Of a DNA stretch of 64,000 bases, positions 1-10,176 are shown in pieces (the stretch's first letter is position 1; every line of letters begins with the position of its first letter). This DNA is from Bacteroidota bacterium (GTDB taxonomy: Bacteria > Bacteroidota > Bacteroidia > AKYH767-A > OLB10). The notes under the pieces are model-generated. The model saw nothing but the letters and a program-made list of their open reading frames with translations. It was not told where the DNA came from and ran no database searches. A program made the translations under genes and the position numbers. The stretch is taken from NCBI GenBank assembly GCA_016714535.1, contig JADKDR010000002.1, forward strand, positions 62,001 through 126,000. The letters run 5' to 3'.

Positions 1-1926
1 GTGGCTTTGGGCAACAGTGCGATGAATCAATATGAAGGCAGCAGCAGCATCTGCGATAAGCAAGGCAATTTGCTGTTTTATACAGATGGTATGAGTATAT
101 GGAACAGCAATCATGTTAACATGCCCAATGGTACCGGCTTAATGGGGAATTTCTCTTCCAATCAGTCGGCACTCATCGTGCCCGATCCTGCCAATACACA
201 ACAATATTATGTGTTTTGTAATTCGATGTCTGACCTTTATTACTCGGTAGTTGATATGACTTTAAACGGAGGACTAGGTGATGTTACCACAAAAAATGTC
301 TTTCTTAAGTCGAACATTTCAGAAAAACTTGCGGGTGTAAAACATGCCAATGGAAGTGATTATTGGATAATGGTTCATGGTGCTGGCAACAGTGAATTTT
401 ATGCTTATCTGCTAACTTCTGCAGGTGTAAATTTGGTTCCGGTAACCACTACAACCGGAGCGCCTGATGCAGGTTCAATTGGTCAAATGCAGTTTTCGCC
501 TGATGGTAAGTGGGTTGCGTTTACCACCTACGCTTCATCAACTAATGCATGCGTATCAGAGTTTGATAATACTACAGGAATTCCTTTTAATTCATTTAGC
601 ATTCCATATTCCAACCAAATTTATGGCTGCACTTTCAGTCCAAATAGTAAGTATTTTTACCATCAGGGCAATCCATCTCCGGCAGGGGTTTTTCAATATG
701 ACCTCACCCTGGGCAATTCGGCAGCAATTATTGCTTCGGGCACAAGTGTGGGCACAGGAGTAAGCGGACATCATATGGGTCAAATGCAAATAGGGCCTGA
801 CAAAAAAGTATATCTTGCAATGGATGGCTTAAATTATTTGGCTGTTATTAATAATCCTGACTCGCCTGCAGCTTCAGTAAACTTTCAGCAAAATGGGGTA
901 TCATTAATTGGAACCAATGGATTAGGATTGCCCAACTACGTAGCAAGTTATTTTACGAATAACGCCATCATTCAAAATTTCTGTTTTGGCGATTCTACCT
1001 CGTTTGTTGTAGCCGACTCTGCAGTGCTTGCTGCTGTAGCATGGGACTTTGGTGATCCAAGTACAGGGCCACTAAATGCAAGTTACAGTTTCTCGACCAA
1101 TCATGTTTTTTCTGCTCCGGGTACATACACTGTGCAACTAATAGTTGTGTATCTAAATACTACGGTCGATACACTGAGTTATCAGGTTGAAATAAAATTA
1201 TGCAATGCTGTAGTTGCAAACCTTGCATCAAGCGATACGCTTTTCTGCGATAAGAATTGCATCGACTTTTACGATCAATCGCAATTTAACCCTTCTTCTT
1301 GGCAATGGACATTTACAGGCGCATCGCCATCTTCGTCTACCGATCAGAATCCAACTAATATCTGTTATAACAATTATGGCAGTTTTAATGTCTCGCTTAT
1401 TGCCTGCAATGCTGCAGGTTGCGATACGGTCACCTTCCCCAATTTTATTGTCGACTTTCAATTGCCAGCGGCACCCGTAATTACCTTAACCGGCAATGTT
1501 CTTAGTTGTACGCCAGCATTTAGTTATCAATGGTACATTGTAGGCGATACCAATGTGTATAGCACCGCACAATCATTTACTCCTACTGTTAACGGAAATT
1601 ATTATGTTCTCATTACTGATAGCAACGGATGTCAGAATCCAAGTAATGTTATCGGGTTTTATTTGGATGTGTCAACGGTGGTTTCAGCAAATGGTTTTGT
1701 AATTTCTCCTAATCCATTTAATGACTTTATTAATGTGCAGTATTTGAATGGATTAAACGGACAATTAAACTATGTGGTTTATGACATTACATCACGGGTA
1801 GTTAAGCAAGGTATAGTAAGCGAACAGAACAATTTAATTAATCTTCAAAAGTTGTCACGTGGAGTATATACGCTTGCCTTGTTAAGCGAAACAGCGAGCT
1901 ACAGATTTACGCTCGTAAAACAGTAA
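1..1926 (+). CDS. T9SS-exported beta-propeller/PKD protein, paralog 1 (5' partial)
   Basis: The reading frame is open at base 1. Compared with the next paralog about 40 N-terminal residues, including the signal peptide, lie upstream of the window, so the GTG at base 1 is an internal Val. Order of parts: propeller-like region with family signatures such as KHANGSDYWIM and IGQMQFSPDGKW; a PKD domain (WDFGDPSTGP, HVFSAPGTYTVQL) near window residues 325-400; a second PKD-like domain with FCDKNCIDF near 412-485; an Ig-like segment (FSYQWYIVGDT) near 490-555; and a T9SS type A sorting domain (ISPNPFND ... SRGVYTL) over the last 80 residues. It should be exported by the Por system and be cell-surface bound or released. 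The ligand is unknown. Bases 1228-1564 are almost identical to paralog 2. Confidence 0.85.
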   Translation: MALGNSAMNQYEGSSSICDKQGNLLFYTDGMSIWNSNHVNMPNGTGLMGNFSSNQSALIVPDPANTQQYYVFCNSMSDLYYSVVDMTLNGGLGDVTTKNVFLKSNISEKLAGVKHANGSDYWIMVHGAGNSEFYAYLLTSAGVNLVPVTTTTGAPDAGSIGQMQFSPDGKWVAFTTYASSTNACVSEFDNTTGIPFNSFSIPYSNQIYGCTFSPNSKYFYHQGNPSPAGVFQYDLTLGNSAAIIASGTSVGTGVSGHHMGQMQIGPDKKVYLAMDGLNYLAVINNPDSPAASVNFQQNGVSLIGTNGLGLPNYVASYFTNNAIIQNFCFGDSTSFVVADSAVLAAVAWDFGDPSTGPLNASYSFSTNHVFSAPGTYTVQLIVVYLNTTVDTLSYQVEIKLCNAVVANLASSDTLFCDKNCIDFYDQSQFNPSSWQWTFTGASPSSSTDQNPTNICYNNYGSFNVSLIACNAAGCDTVTFPNFIVDFQLPAAPVITLTGNVLSCTPAFSYQWYIVGDTNVYSTAQSFTPTVNGNYYVLITDSNGCQNPSNVIGFYLDVSTVVSANGFVISPNPFNDFINVQYLNGLNGQLNYVVYDITSRVVKQGIVSEQNNLINLQKLSRGVYTLALLSETASYRFTLVKQ

Positions 1927-1947
1927 CAATTAAAAATTCTTAATTAT

Positions 1948-3999
1948 ATGAAAACAAAAATCACTCTTGCACTGATTATATTGGTGCAAATTTCTTTTGC
2001 TCAATATGAAACTACCAAATGGTATTTCAGCAATAACTCGGCACTTGATTTTATAAGTGGAACACCGGTGGCATTAACAAACAGCGCCATGAATCAATAT
2101 GAAGGCAGCTCAAGTATTGCCGATAATCAGGGAAATCTATTGTTTTATACAGATGGTGTTACAGCGTGGAACGCCAACCATCAGGTAATGCCCAATGGCA
2201 GCGGTATGTTTGGTAATTCTACTACTAATCAGTCGGCTCTTATTGTTCCCGACCCGGCCAATACCAATCAATATTATATTTTCTCTAACTCTACCGTTTC
2301 AATTTATTACTCCATTGTAGACATGACACTGAACGGAGGCCTTGGTGATGTAACCGCTACCAAAAGCGTCTTTCTTGTTTCCGGTATTTCGGAAAAACTA
2401 GCTGCGGTAAAACATGCTAATGGCACCGATTATTGGATAATGAGCCATGGTAACAGTAACAATACGTTTATTGCATTTTTGCTGACAGCGGCAGGTGTAA
2501 ACAATGTACCCGTTAACTCCAATGTAGGGATTGTGGATAATGGCGCTATAGGTCAAATGCATTTTTCGCCTAATGGAAAGCATGTAGCCTTTAGCACAGT
2601 AAGTGGAACTTCTACAGCAAGTGTTTGCGATTTTGATAACCTTTCAGGTGTTGTTTCAAATGCTACCAATGTGCCTATCAGTACCCAAATATATGGATGT
2701 GGATTTTCACCTAACAGCCGCTTTTTTTATCATATACAAAATCCAACACCCGGTGCGGTATATCAATATGATTTAGATGCCGGTAATTCGGCTGCCATCA
2801 TTGCATCACAAGTTAATCTTGGTCCGGGCCCTAACCAATACAATCTTGGGCAAATGCAAATTGGACATGATAAGAAATTATACATTGCACTGGATGGGAA
2901 TACTCAATTGGGGGTTATTAATTATCCCGATTCGCTTGGAGCAGCTTGTGGATATTCGCTCTCAGGACCATCGTTGGGCGGCAAAACCTGTGGGCTTGGT
3001 TTACCTAATTTTACCTCCAGTTATTTTACTCAACAAGCGCTAATTAATAATTTTTGCTTTGGCGATACAACCACATTTGTAGCTTCTGATAGTTTGGCGC
3101 TTGCAGCCATAGCATGGGATTTTGGTGACCCAAGTACAGGGCCATTAAATGTGAGCTACAGTTTTTCAACCAGCCATGTGTTTTCGGCACCAGGCAATTA
3201 CACGGTTCAAATGGTAGTGGTTTATCTCAACACAGTAATTGATACATTAACTTTTGATGTGGAGATTAAATTATGCAATGCAGTGGTTGCAAACCTTGCC
3301 TCAAGCGATACGCTTTTCTGCGATAAGAATTGCATCGACTTTTACGATCAATCGCAATTTAACCCTTCTTCCTGGCAATGGACATTTACAGGCGCATCGC
3401 CATCTTCGTCTACCGATCAGAATCCAACTAATATCTGTTATAACAATTATGGCAGTTTTAATGTCTCGCTTATTGCCTGCAATGCTGCAGGTTGCGATAC
3501 GGTCACCTTCCCCAATTTTATTGTCGAGTTTCAATTGCCAGCGGCACCCGTAATTACCTTAACCGGCAATGTTCTTAGTTGTACGCCAGCATTTAGTTAT
3601 CAATGGTACATTGTAGGCGATACCAATGTGTATAGCATCGCTCAATCGTTTACTCCTACTGTTAACGGAAATTATTATGTTCTCATTACTGATAGCAACG
3701 GATGTCAGAATCCAAGTAATGTTATCGGGTTTTATTTGGATGTGCAAACGATGGTTTCATCAAATGGTTTTGTGATTTCTCCTAATCCATTTAATGACCT
3801 TATTAGCGTGAAGAATTTAAATGGTATAAAAGGAAAATTAAACTATGTGGTTTATGACATTACATCGCGTGTTGTTAAGCAGGGTATAATAAGTGAACAG
3901 AACAATTTAATTAGTCTTGAAAATTTGTCACGGGGAGTATATACGCTTGCCTTGTTAAGCGAAACAGCGAGCTACAGATTTACGATCATAAGACAATAG
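1948..3999 (+). CDS. T9SS-exported beta-propeller/PKD protein, paralog 2
   Basis: A complete 683-residue member of the array, starting 21 bases after paralog 1, so probably co-transcribed. A signal peptide covers residues 1-19 (ends ISFAQ). Residues about 20-360 form a propeller-like region with short recurring signatures (MNQYEGSSS, LNGGLGDV, KHANGTDYWIM, YGCGFSPNSRFF, LGQMQIGHDKKLY). PKD 1 lies near 364-442, a cysteine-containing PKD-like domain near 446-527, an Ig-like segment near 529-597, and a T9SS type A sorting domain at 600-683 (ISPNPFND). The C-terminal half is nearly identical in DNA to paralog 1, while the propeller and first PKD match paralog 3. The function is unrecognised. Export by T9SS is the firm inference; adhesion or polymer binding is a guess from PKD and Ig-like folds. 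Confidence 0.87.
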   Translation: MKTKITLALIILVQISFAQYETTKWYFSNNSALDFISGTPVALTNSAMNQYEGSSSIADNQGNLLFYTDGVTAWNANHQVMPNGSGMFGNSTTNQSALIVPDPANTNQYYIFSNSTVSIYYSIVDMTLNGGLGDVTATKSVFLVSGISEKLAAVKHANGTDYWIMSHGNSNNTFIAFLLTAAGVNNVPVNSNVGIVDNGAIGQMHFSPNGKHVAFSTVSGTSTASVCDFDNLSGVVSNATNVPISTQIYGCGFSPNSRFFYHIQNPTPGAVYQYDLDAGNSAAIIASQVNLGPGPNQYNLGQMQIGHDKKLYIALDGNTQLGVINYPDSLGAACGYSLSGPSLGGKTCGLGLPNFTSSYFTQQALINNFCFGDTTTFVASDSLALAAIAWDFGDPSTGPLNVSYSFSTSHVFSAPGNYTVQMVVVYLNTVIDTLTFDVEIKLCNAVVANLASSDTLFCDKNCIDFYDQSQFNPSSWQWTFTGASPSSSTDQNPTNICYNNYGSFNVSLIACNAAGCDTVTFPNFIVEFQLPAAPVITLTGNVLSCTPAFSYQWYIVGDTNVYSIAQSFTPTVNGNYYVLITDSNGCQNPSNVIGFYLDVQTMVSSNGFVISPNPFNDLISVKNLNGIKGKLNYVVYDITSRVVKQGIISEQNNLISLENLSRGVYTLALLSETASYRFTIIRQ

Positions 4000-4021
4000 T
4001 AATTTATAAGTTCTTAATTGT

Positions 4022-6073
4022 ATGAAAACTAGATTCACTCTTGCACTGATTTTATTAGTGCAAATTACTAATGCGCAATATGAAACAACCAAATGGTACT
4101 TCAGCAATAACTCGGCACTTGATTTTATAAGCGGAACTCCGGTGGCATTAACAAACAACGCCATGAATCAATACGAAGGCAGCTCAAGCATTGCCGATCA
4201 GCAGGGTAATCTGTTGTTTTATACAGATGGTGTTACGGCATGGAATGCTAACCATCAGGGAATGCTCAATGGCAGCGGCATGTTTGGTAGTAATACTACT
4301 AACCAATCGGCTCTTATTGTGCCCGACCCGGCCAATACCAATCAATATTATATTTTTTCCAACTCTACCGTTTCAATTTATTACTCCATTGTAGACATGA
4401 CACTGAACGGAGGCCTTGGCGATGTTACCGCTACCAAAAATGTGTTACTTGTTTCGGGTATTACAGAAAAACTAGCTGCGGTAAAACATGCTAATGGCAC
4501 GGATTATTGGATAATGACTCATGGTAGTAACAACAATACGTTTATTGCATTTTTGCTGACTTCGGCAGGTGTAAACAATGTGCCTGTTAACTCTAGTGTA
4601 GGAATCATTGATGCTTCAGTTGGCCAAATGCATTTTTCGCCCAATGGAAAGCATGTTGCCTTTACCACATTAGGTGGAGCTTCAACAGCAAGTGTTTGCG
4701 ATTTCGATAATCTTACTGGTATTGTTTCAAATGCTACCAATGTGCCTATCAGTACCCAAATATATGGATGTGGATTTTCGCCTAACAGCCGCTTTTTTTA
4801 TCATATACAAAATCCAACACCCGGTGCGGTATATCAATATGATTTAGATGCTGGTAATTCGGCTGCCATCATTGCATCACAAGTTAATCTTGGTCCGGGC
4901 CCTAACCAATACAATCTTGGGCAAATGCAAATTGGATATGATAAGAAATTATACATTGCACTGGATGGGAATACTCAATTGGGAGTTATTAATTATCCCG
5001 ATTCGCTTGGAGCAGCTTGTGGATATTCGCTTTCAGGACCATCACTAGGCGGCAAAACCTGTGGGCTTGGTTTACCTAATTTTGTAGCCAGTTATTTTAC
5101 TCAACAAGCGCTAATTAATAATTTTTGCTTTGGCGATACAACCACATTTGTAGCTTCGGATAGTTTGGCACTTGCCGCCATAGCATGGGATTTTGGTGAC
5201 CCAAGTACAGGGCCATTAAATCTGAGCTATAGTTTTTCAACCAGCCATGTGTTTTCGTCACCAGGCAATTATACGGTTCAAATGGTAGTGGTTTATCTCA
5301 ACACAGTAATTGATACATTAACTTTTGATGTGGAGATTAAATTATGCAATGCAGTGGTTGCAAACCTTGCCTCAAGCGACACATTATTTTGCGATAAAAA
5401 CTGTATCGACTTTTTCGATCAGTCGCAATTTAATCCCACTTCCTGGCAATGGACATTTACTGGTGCATCACCATCTTCATCTACCGATCAAAATCCAACT
5501 AATATCTGCTATAACAATTATGGAAGTTTTGATGTGTCGCTTATTGCCTGCAATGCTGCAGGTTGCGATACGGTTACTTTCCCTAGTTTTATTGTAGAGT
5601 TTCAATTGCCAGCGGCACCCGTAATTACCTTAACCGGCAATGTGCTTAGTTGTACGCCAGCATTTAGTTATCAATGGTACATTGTAGGCGATACCACTGT
5701 GTATAGTATATCACAATCGTTTACTCCTACCGTTAACGGAAATTATTATGTTCTCATTAATGATAGTAACGGATGTCAGGCGCCAAGTAATGTTATCGGG
5801 TTTTTTTCCTCCACACCCGAGCTTGTTGTAAACAATATTTATTTCATATACCCCAATCCGGCAAATGATTACTTTATAATAGAAAGCAAAACCCAAGTTA
5901 AGCAGAATGTGCAAGTGGAAATTTATGATGCCTTAGCAAGATTGGTATATAGCGAAATTTTTGTTGGAACTAAGAAGCGTATAGTAACCAAAAATTTGTC
6001 ACCTGGATATTATACGTTGTTAACCAGAAGCATGGATATGATAAGTTATTCACGATTGGTAATTTCAAACTAA
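4022..6073 (+). CDS. T9SS-exported beta-propeller/PKD protein, paralog 3
   Basis: A complete 683-residue paralog 22 bases after its neighbour, with a signal peptide ending near residue 19 (TNAQ). The domain plan is the same as paralog 2: propeller, PKD, second PKD-like domain with FCDKNCIDFFDQ, Ig-like segment, T9SS sorting domain. Its sequence is a patchwork. Bases about 4740-5370 follow paralog 2 almost base for base. Bases 5372-5439 are identical to paralog 4. The last 85 residues (YPNPANDYF ... LSPGYYTLL) are unlike the sorting domains of paralogs 1 and 2, although the Ig-like segment just before is nearly the same. This points to domain exchange between copies. The function beyond export is unknown. 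Confidence 0.87.
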   Translation: MKTRFTLALILLVQITNAQYETTKWYFSNNSALDFISGTPVALTNNAMNQYEGSSSIADQQGNLLFYTDGVTAWNANHQGMLNGSGMFGSNTTNQSALIVPDPANTNQYYIFSNSTVSIYYSIVDMTLNGGLGDVTATKNVLLVSGITEKLAAVKHANGTDYWIMTHGSNNNTFIAFLLTSAGVNNVPVNSSVGIIDASVGQMHFSPNGKHVAFTTLGGASTASVCDFDNLTGIVSNATNVPISTQIYGCGFSPNSRFFYHIQNPTPGAVYQYDLDAGNSAAIIASQVNLGPGPNQYNLGQMQIGYDKKLYIALDGNTQLGVINYPDSLGAACGYSLSGPSLGGKTCGLGLPNFVASYFTQQALINNFCFGDTTTFVASDSLALAAIAWDFGDPSTGPLNLSYSFSTSHVFSSPGNYTVQMVVVYLNTVIDTLTFDVEIKLCNAVVANLASSDTLFCDKNCIDFFDQSQFNPTSWQWTFTGASPSSSTDQNPTNICYNNYGSFDVSLIACNAAGCDTVTFPSFIVEFQLPAAPVITLTGNVLSCTPAFSYQWYIVGDTTVYSISQSFTPTVNGNYYVLINDSNGCQAPSNVIGFFSSTPELVVNNIYFIYPNPANDYFIIESKTQVKQNVQVEIYDALARLVYSEIFVGTKKRIVTKNLSPGYYTLLTRSMDMISYSRLVISN

Positions 6074-6085
6074 AATATTTTAATC

Positions 6086-8122
6086 ATGAAAAAATCTGGT
6101 GCCCTTCTATTATTAATGCTTGTTTTTGCTGTATGTATAGTGCACGCCCAAAAGCAATACAATCAGTGGTTTTTTGGAATGGGTTGCGGAGTTGATTTTA
6201 ATTCCGGTACTCCCACATTTATGAATGGTTCACTTTTAACTGATGAAGGTTGTGCCACCTGGTGTGATGTTAACGGACAGGTTTTAATTTATACCAATGG
6301 GGTTAGCGTTTATAATAAAAATCATGCGCTGATGCCAAATGGCACTGGACTAAACTCAAGTGTAAGCAGCACCGAAGGTGCTATCATAGTACCATTGCCT
6401 GGCTCGGCAAGTATTTTTTATATTTTCACAACGTTTTCAGAAGGCATGTATTCCATTGTCGATCTATCGCTTAATGGTGGTAACGGAGACGTTACGGTGA
6501 AAAACACGTTGTTGCAAAGTAATACTAACGAACGTTTGAGCTATTGTAAACATGCCAATGGAGTAGATTATTGGATAATGTTTCATGGAGATAATACAAG
6601 CACCTTTTATGCATTTTTGCTTACAAGTGCCGGTGTAAGTTCTGCGCCAGTTACATCAACAGTGGGAGTGGTTCAATCAACCTTTCTTGGCTATATGAAA
6701 TTTAATGCACAGGCCTCCAAGGTGGCATGTGCACTCCATTATCAAAATACAATAGAACTTTTTGATTTTGATAATGCAACAGGAATGGTAACCAACCCGG
6801 TATTATTTCCGGCCAATTACCCGAATATTTACGGATTAGAATTTTCACTTTCAGGTAAGTATATGTACATAAGTTATGGTTTGCAAAATGGAGTAATTAA
6901 ACAATTTAATATTTCATCCGGTTTGCTATCGGCAATTCTTGCCAGCGAATATCAGGTTGGTACCATATCATCGCTTGCTTGCGGTGCTTTGCAAATGGGC
7001 CCCGATCGAAAAATATACAATAGCAGTTGGGGTAACTATTATCTGAGTTGTATTAATAATCCGGAAGATTCGGGAGTTGCTTGTAATTTTGTTTTACAAC
7101 AAGTACCCATATCGTTAAGTGTTACAGCAGGTTTGCCAAACTGCCTTTCTTCTGCTTTTGGATTTGCTGAGTTTGATAAACTTTGTTATGGTGACACCGC
7201 CTTGCTTATGATTCAGGATAGCGGTTTATTTGCTGCTGTAGCATGGGATTTTGATGATCCAACAACAGTACCACTCAATGTTAGTTATGACTTTTCTACA
7301 TCTCATGTTTTTTCTGCACCCGGTATGTATAAGGTGCAATTGGTGTTGGTGAGTTTAAATGCTTCCGTTGATACTTTTTATTATGACATCGAAATAGAAA
7401 CTTGCAATCAGGTGGTTGCTGCATTGGCATCAAGCGACACATTATTTTGCGATAAAAACTGTATCGACTTTTTCGATCAGTCGCAATTTAATCCCACCTC
7501 TTGGCAGTGGACATTTACTGGAGCATCGCCCGCTGCATCTACCGATCAGAATCCAATTGGAATTTGTTATAACAATTATGGAAGTTTTGACGTGACTCTG
7601 ATAGCTTGCAATGCCGCAGGTTGCGACACTGTTCTCATGCCTAATTTCATTACCGAGTTTCAGTTGCCAGCGGCACCTGTAATTACCTTGACAGGAAATA
7701 TACTAAGTTCAACACCTGCATTCAGCTATCAATGGTTTGTTGTTGGCGATACAACCATTTATAGCACATCACAATCTTTTACTCCCACTGTTAACGGCAA
7801 TTATTATGTTCTTATAAATGATAGTAATGGTTGTCAGAGTCCTAGTAACGTAGTTGGTTTTTATACCGGCATTCATTCATCTGATGACCACAGTATTTCG
7901 ATTTTTCCGAATCCGTTTAATGAATATATTACTGTTAGCGATAATCAAAACCGCATGTTAACCTATACCATATACGATGTTGCAGGTAAGCAATTGCAAC
8001 GTGGTAGCGGGCACAGCCTGATACTAATTGATGCGCGGAAATTGGCGCCAGGATATTATACCATTGTCATTATATCTCCAGACAAAACCAAAAGGATACC
8101 TCTTGTAAAATCTCAAAATTAA
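6086..8122 (+). CDS. T9SS-exported beta-propeller/PKD protein, paralog 4
   Basis: A 678-residue complete paralog, 12 bases after paralog 3. A signal peptide covers about residues 1-21 (VCIVHAQ). The propeller is clearly more diverged from paralogs 1-3 and closer to 5 and 6 (WFFGMGCGVDFNSG, DEGCATWCD, KHANGVDYWIM, LQMGPDRKIY). It then has PKD (WDFDDPTTVPLN), PKD-like with FCDKNCIDF, an Ig-like segment (FSYQWFVVGDT) and a T9SS type A tail (IFPNPFNEY ... LAPGYYTIV). It therefore marks the switch to the second subgroup within the array. The cysteine pairs in the propeller (DEGCATWC) are absent from paralogs 1-3 and may form disulfides outside the cell. The ligand and role are not known. Confidence 0.86.
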   Translation: MKKSGALLLLMLVFAVCIVHAQKQYNQWFFGMGCGVDFNSGTPTFMNGSLLTDEGCATWCDVNGQVLIYTNGVSVYNKNHALMPNGTGLNSSVSSTEGAIIVPLPGSASIFYIFTTFSEGMYSIVDLSLNGGNGDVTVKNTLLQSNTNERLSYCKHANGVDYWIMFHGDNTSTFYAFLLTSAGVSSAPVTSTVGVVQSTFLGYMKFNAQASKVACALHYQNTIELFDFDNATGMVTNPVLFPANYPNIYGLEFSLSGKYMYISYGLQNGVIKQFNISSGLLSAILASEYQVGTISSLACGALQMGPDRKIYNSSWGNYYLSCINNPEDSGVACNFVLQQVPISLSVTAGLPNCLSSAFGFAEFDKLCYGDTALLMIQDSGLFAAVAWDFDDPTTVPLNVSYDFSTSHVFSAPGMYKVQLVLVSLNASVDTFYYDIEIETCNQVVAALASSDTLFCDKNCIDFFDQSQFNPTSWQWTFTGASPAASTDQNPIGICYNNYGSFDVTLIACNAAGCDTVLMPNFITEFQLPAAPVITLTGNILSSTPAFSYQWFVVGDTTIYSTSQSFTPTVNGNYYVLINDSNGCQSPSNVVGFYTGIHSSDDHSISIFPNPFNEYITVSDNQNRMLTYTIYDVAGKQLQRGSGHSLILIDARKLAPGYYTIVIISPDKTKRIPLVKSQN

Positions 8123-8133
8123 AATTCACAGCA

Positions 8134-10164
8134 ATGAAGAAAGCATTACTAATAGTTTATTGTATTATCATCGTGCTGCAAGGGCAAGCGCAGAAATCTT
8201 ATAACCAGTGGTTTTTTGGGTCTAATTGCGGACTCGATTTTAATTCAGGTGCCGCAATGAGTATTGGCTATGGGGCATTAAATAGTTCCGAAGGGGTTGC
8301 TACCTGGTGCGACAGCAACGGCAAAGTCAGAATATATACGGATGGATTAACTGTTTACGATAGCAGCCATGCAGCCATGCCAAATGGAAATGGACTTGGC
8401 GGTGGCGCATCATCAAGTCAGTCGGCTATCATTGTTCCAAAACCTGGTAGCCAAACTATGTTTTATGTTTTTACTGTAGATGGTGATGGCAGCTATTCAG
8501 AACTCGATTTGAGTTTGAATAATGGGAAAGGAGATATTACTATAAAGAATGTGTCTTTGCAAACTAATCTTACCGAAAAATTATGTGCCCTAAAACATGC
8601 TAACGGAGTTGACTATTGGGTATTGTATCATGGTTTTAATAACAGTGATTACTATGCTTATTTGGTAACTAGTATTGGTGTTTCTACCAACGCAATCATA
8701 TCGTCTGTAGGGTTATCGCACTCAAACCAAATTGGATACATGAAAGCTAACAGACAAGGAACCAAATTGGCATGTGCTATCCGTTACATGGATACGTATG
8801 AGCTGTGTGATTTTGACAATGCCACCGGCATAGTTAGCAATCCTATTCCTTTTCCGGCAATCTATCCACATTCATATGGCGTGGAATTTTCTCTTGATGG
8901 AAAATATTTGTATGTATCAAGAGGATTAGCTGCCGGAGAGATTCGTCAGTTTGATATTTCGAGCGGAGTTGCAGCCACTATTTTTGCATCCGATTATCTG
9001 GTAGGCTCAGTAAACTCATCTACTTGTGGTGCTCTCCAAATGGGGCCTGACAAAAAAATATACAACTGTGGTTGGGGAAATAATTATTTAAGCTGCATAA
9101 ACAATCCGGAGAATGGGGGTGCTGCCTGCAATTTTGTATTACAACAAACCACATTGAGCAATGTGGCAAATGGTGGCTTGCCCAATATTATCTTCGGCTT
9201 TTTGCAAGTGGCAACTATTCAGAATTTTTGCCTGGGCGATACTACTACATTCCTCATTGCTGATAGTTCAGGATTTGCAGGTGTTTCATGGGACTTTGGT
9301 GATCCCGGGTCGGGTCCATTAAACAACAGCTACAATTATGACGCCTCCCATTACTATTCGTCACCTGGTACTTACAACGTGCAGTTAGTAACGGTGTCCT
9401 TATCAGCTGCAGTTGATACACAATATTATCAGGTCGAAATTGTACCATGTGGTAGTGTTGTGGCGGCATTTGCTTCAAGCGATACGTTATTTTGCGATAA
9501 AAACTGCATCGATTTTTTCGATCAGTCGCAGTTTAACCCAACTACCTGGCAGTGGACATTTACAGGTGCATCGCCAGCAACATCAACCGATCAGAATCCA
9601 ACAGGGATTTGTTATAATAACTTTGGCTCTTTTGATGTAACACTTATTGCTTGCAGCATCAATGGGTGTGATACGATTGTGATTCCTAATTTTATTACAG
9701 AGTTCCAACTTCCAACAGCACCGGTAATTACAATGCAGGGCACTACCTTAACGTCCACACCGGCATTTACATACCAATGGTATATTGTAGGTGATACTAC
9801 CGTGTATTCAACAGCACAAACGTTTACACCTACCGTTAACGGAAATTATTATGTACTAATAAGCGATAGCAATGGCTGCCAGGTACCAAGCAATGTAGTT
9901 GGTTTTTACGCTAGCACTAGCAATGTTATTGTGCAAGGTATTACCTTAAGCGCATCTCCAAATGGTGAAACCATTTTCATAGAAAATAAATTTCAACGTG
10001 AAGTAACATACTCCCTATATGATGTTACCGGTAGAATTGTGATTCGTGGAAAATCAACCAGATCGGAATTAATAAACTGCATCATGCTTCCAAAAGGATA
10101 TTATACATTGTCAGCAATATGTGAAGGAGTGCCAATGCAAAAGTCAATAGTAAAATCATTTTAA
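8134..10164 (+). CDS. T9SS-exported beta-propeller/PKD protein, paralog 5
   Basis: A 676-residue complete paralog, 11 bases after paralog 4. A signal peptide ends near residue 20 (QGQAQ). The propeller shares WFFGSNCGLDFNSG, ATWCD and LQMGPDKKIY with paralogs 4 and 6. It is followed by PKD (WDFGDPGSGPLN), the PKD-like domain with FCDKNCIDFFDQ and an Ig-like segment (FTYQWYIVGDT). The C-terminal sorting domain is weaker than in its neighbours: the usual PNP motif reads as SASPNGE, followed by a recognisable YDVTGR and LPKGYYTL. Export by T9SS still seems likely. It is probably in the same transcript as the other copies. The function is unknown. Confidence 0.85.
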   Translation: MKKALLIVYCIIIVLQGQAQKSYNQWFFGSNCGLDFNSGAAMSIGYGALNSSEGVATWCDSNGKVRIYTDGLTVYDSSHAAMPNGNGLGGGASSSQSAIIVPKPGSQTMFYVFTVDGDGSYSELDLSLNNGKGDITIKNVSLQTNLTEKLCALKHANGVDYWVLYHGFNNSDYYAYLVTSIGVSTNAIISSVGLSHSNQIGYMKANRQGTKLACAIRYMDTYELCDFDNATGIVSNPIPFPAIYPHSYGVEFSLDGKYLYVSRGLAAGEIRQFDISSGVAATIFASDYLVGSVNSSTCGALQMGPDKKIYNCGWGNNYLSCINNPENGGAACNFVLQQTTLSNVANGGLPNIIFGFLQVATIQNFCLGDTTTFLIADSSGFAGVSWDFGDPGSGPLNNSYNYDASHYYSSPGTYNVQLVTVSLSAAVDTQYYQVEIVPCGSVVAAFASSDTLFCDKNCIDFFDQSQFNPTTWQWTFTGASPATSTDQNPTGICYNNFGSFDVTLIACSINGCDTIVIPNFITEFQLPTAPVITMQGTTLTSTPAFTYQWYIVGDTTVYSTAQTFTPTVNGNYYVLISDSNGCQVPSNVVGFYASTSNVIVQGITLSASPNGETIFIENKFQREVTYSLYDVTGRIVIRGKSTRSELINCIMLPKGYYTLSAICEGVPMQKSIVKSF

Positions 10165-10176
10165 GTGCTTAAAAAT

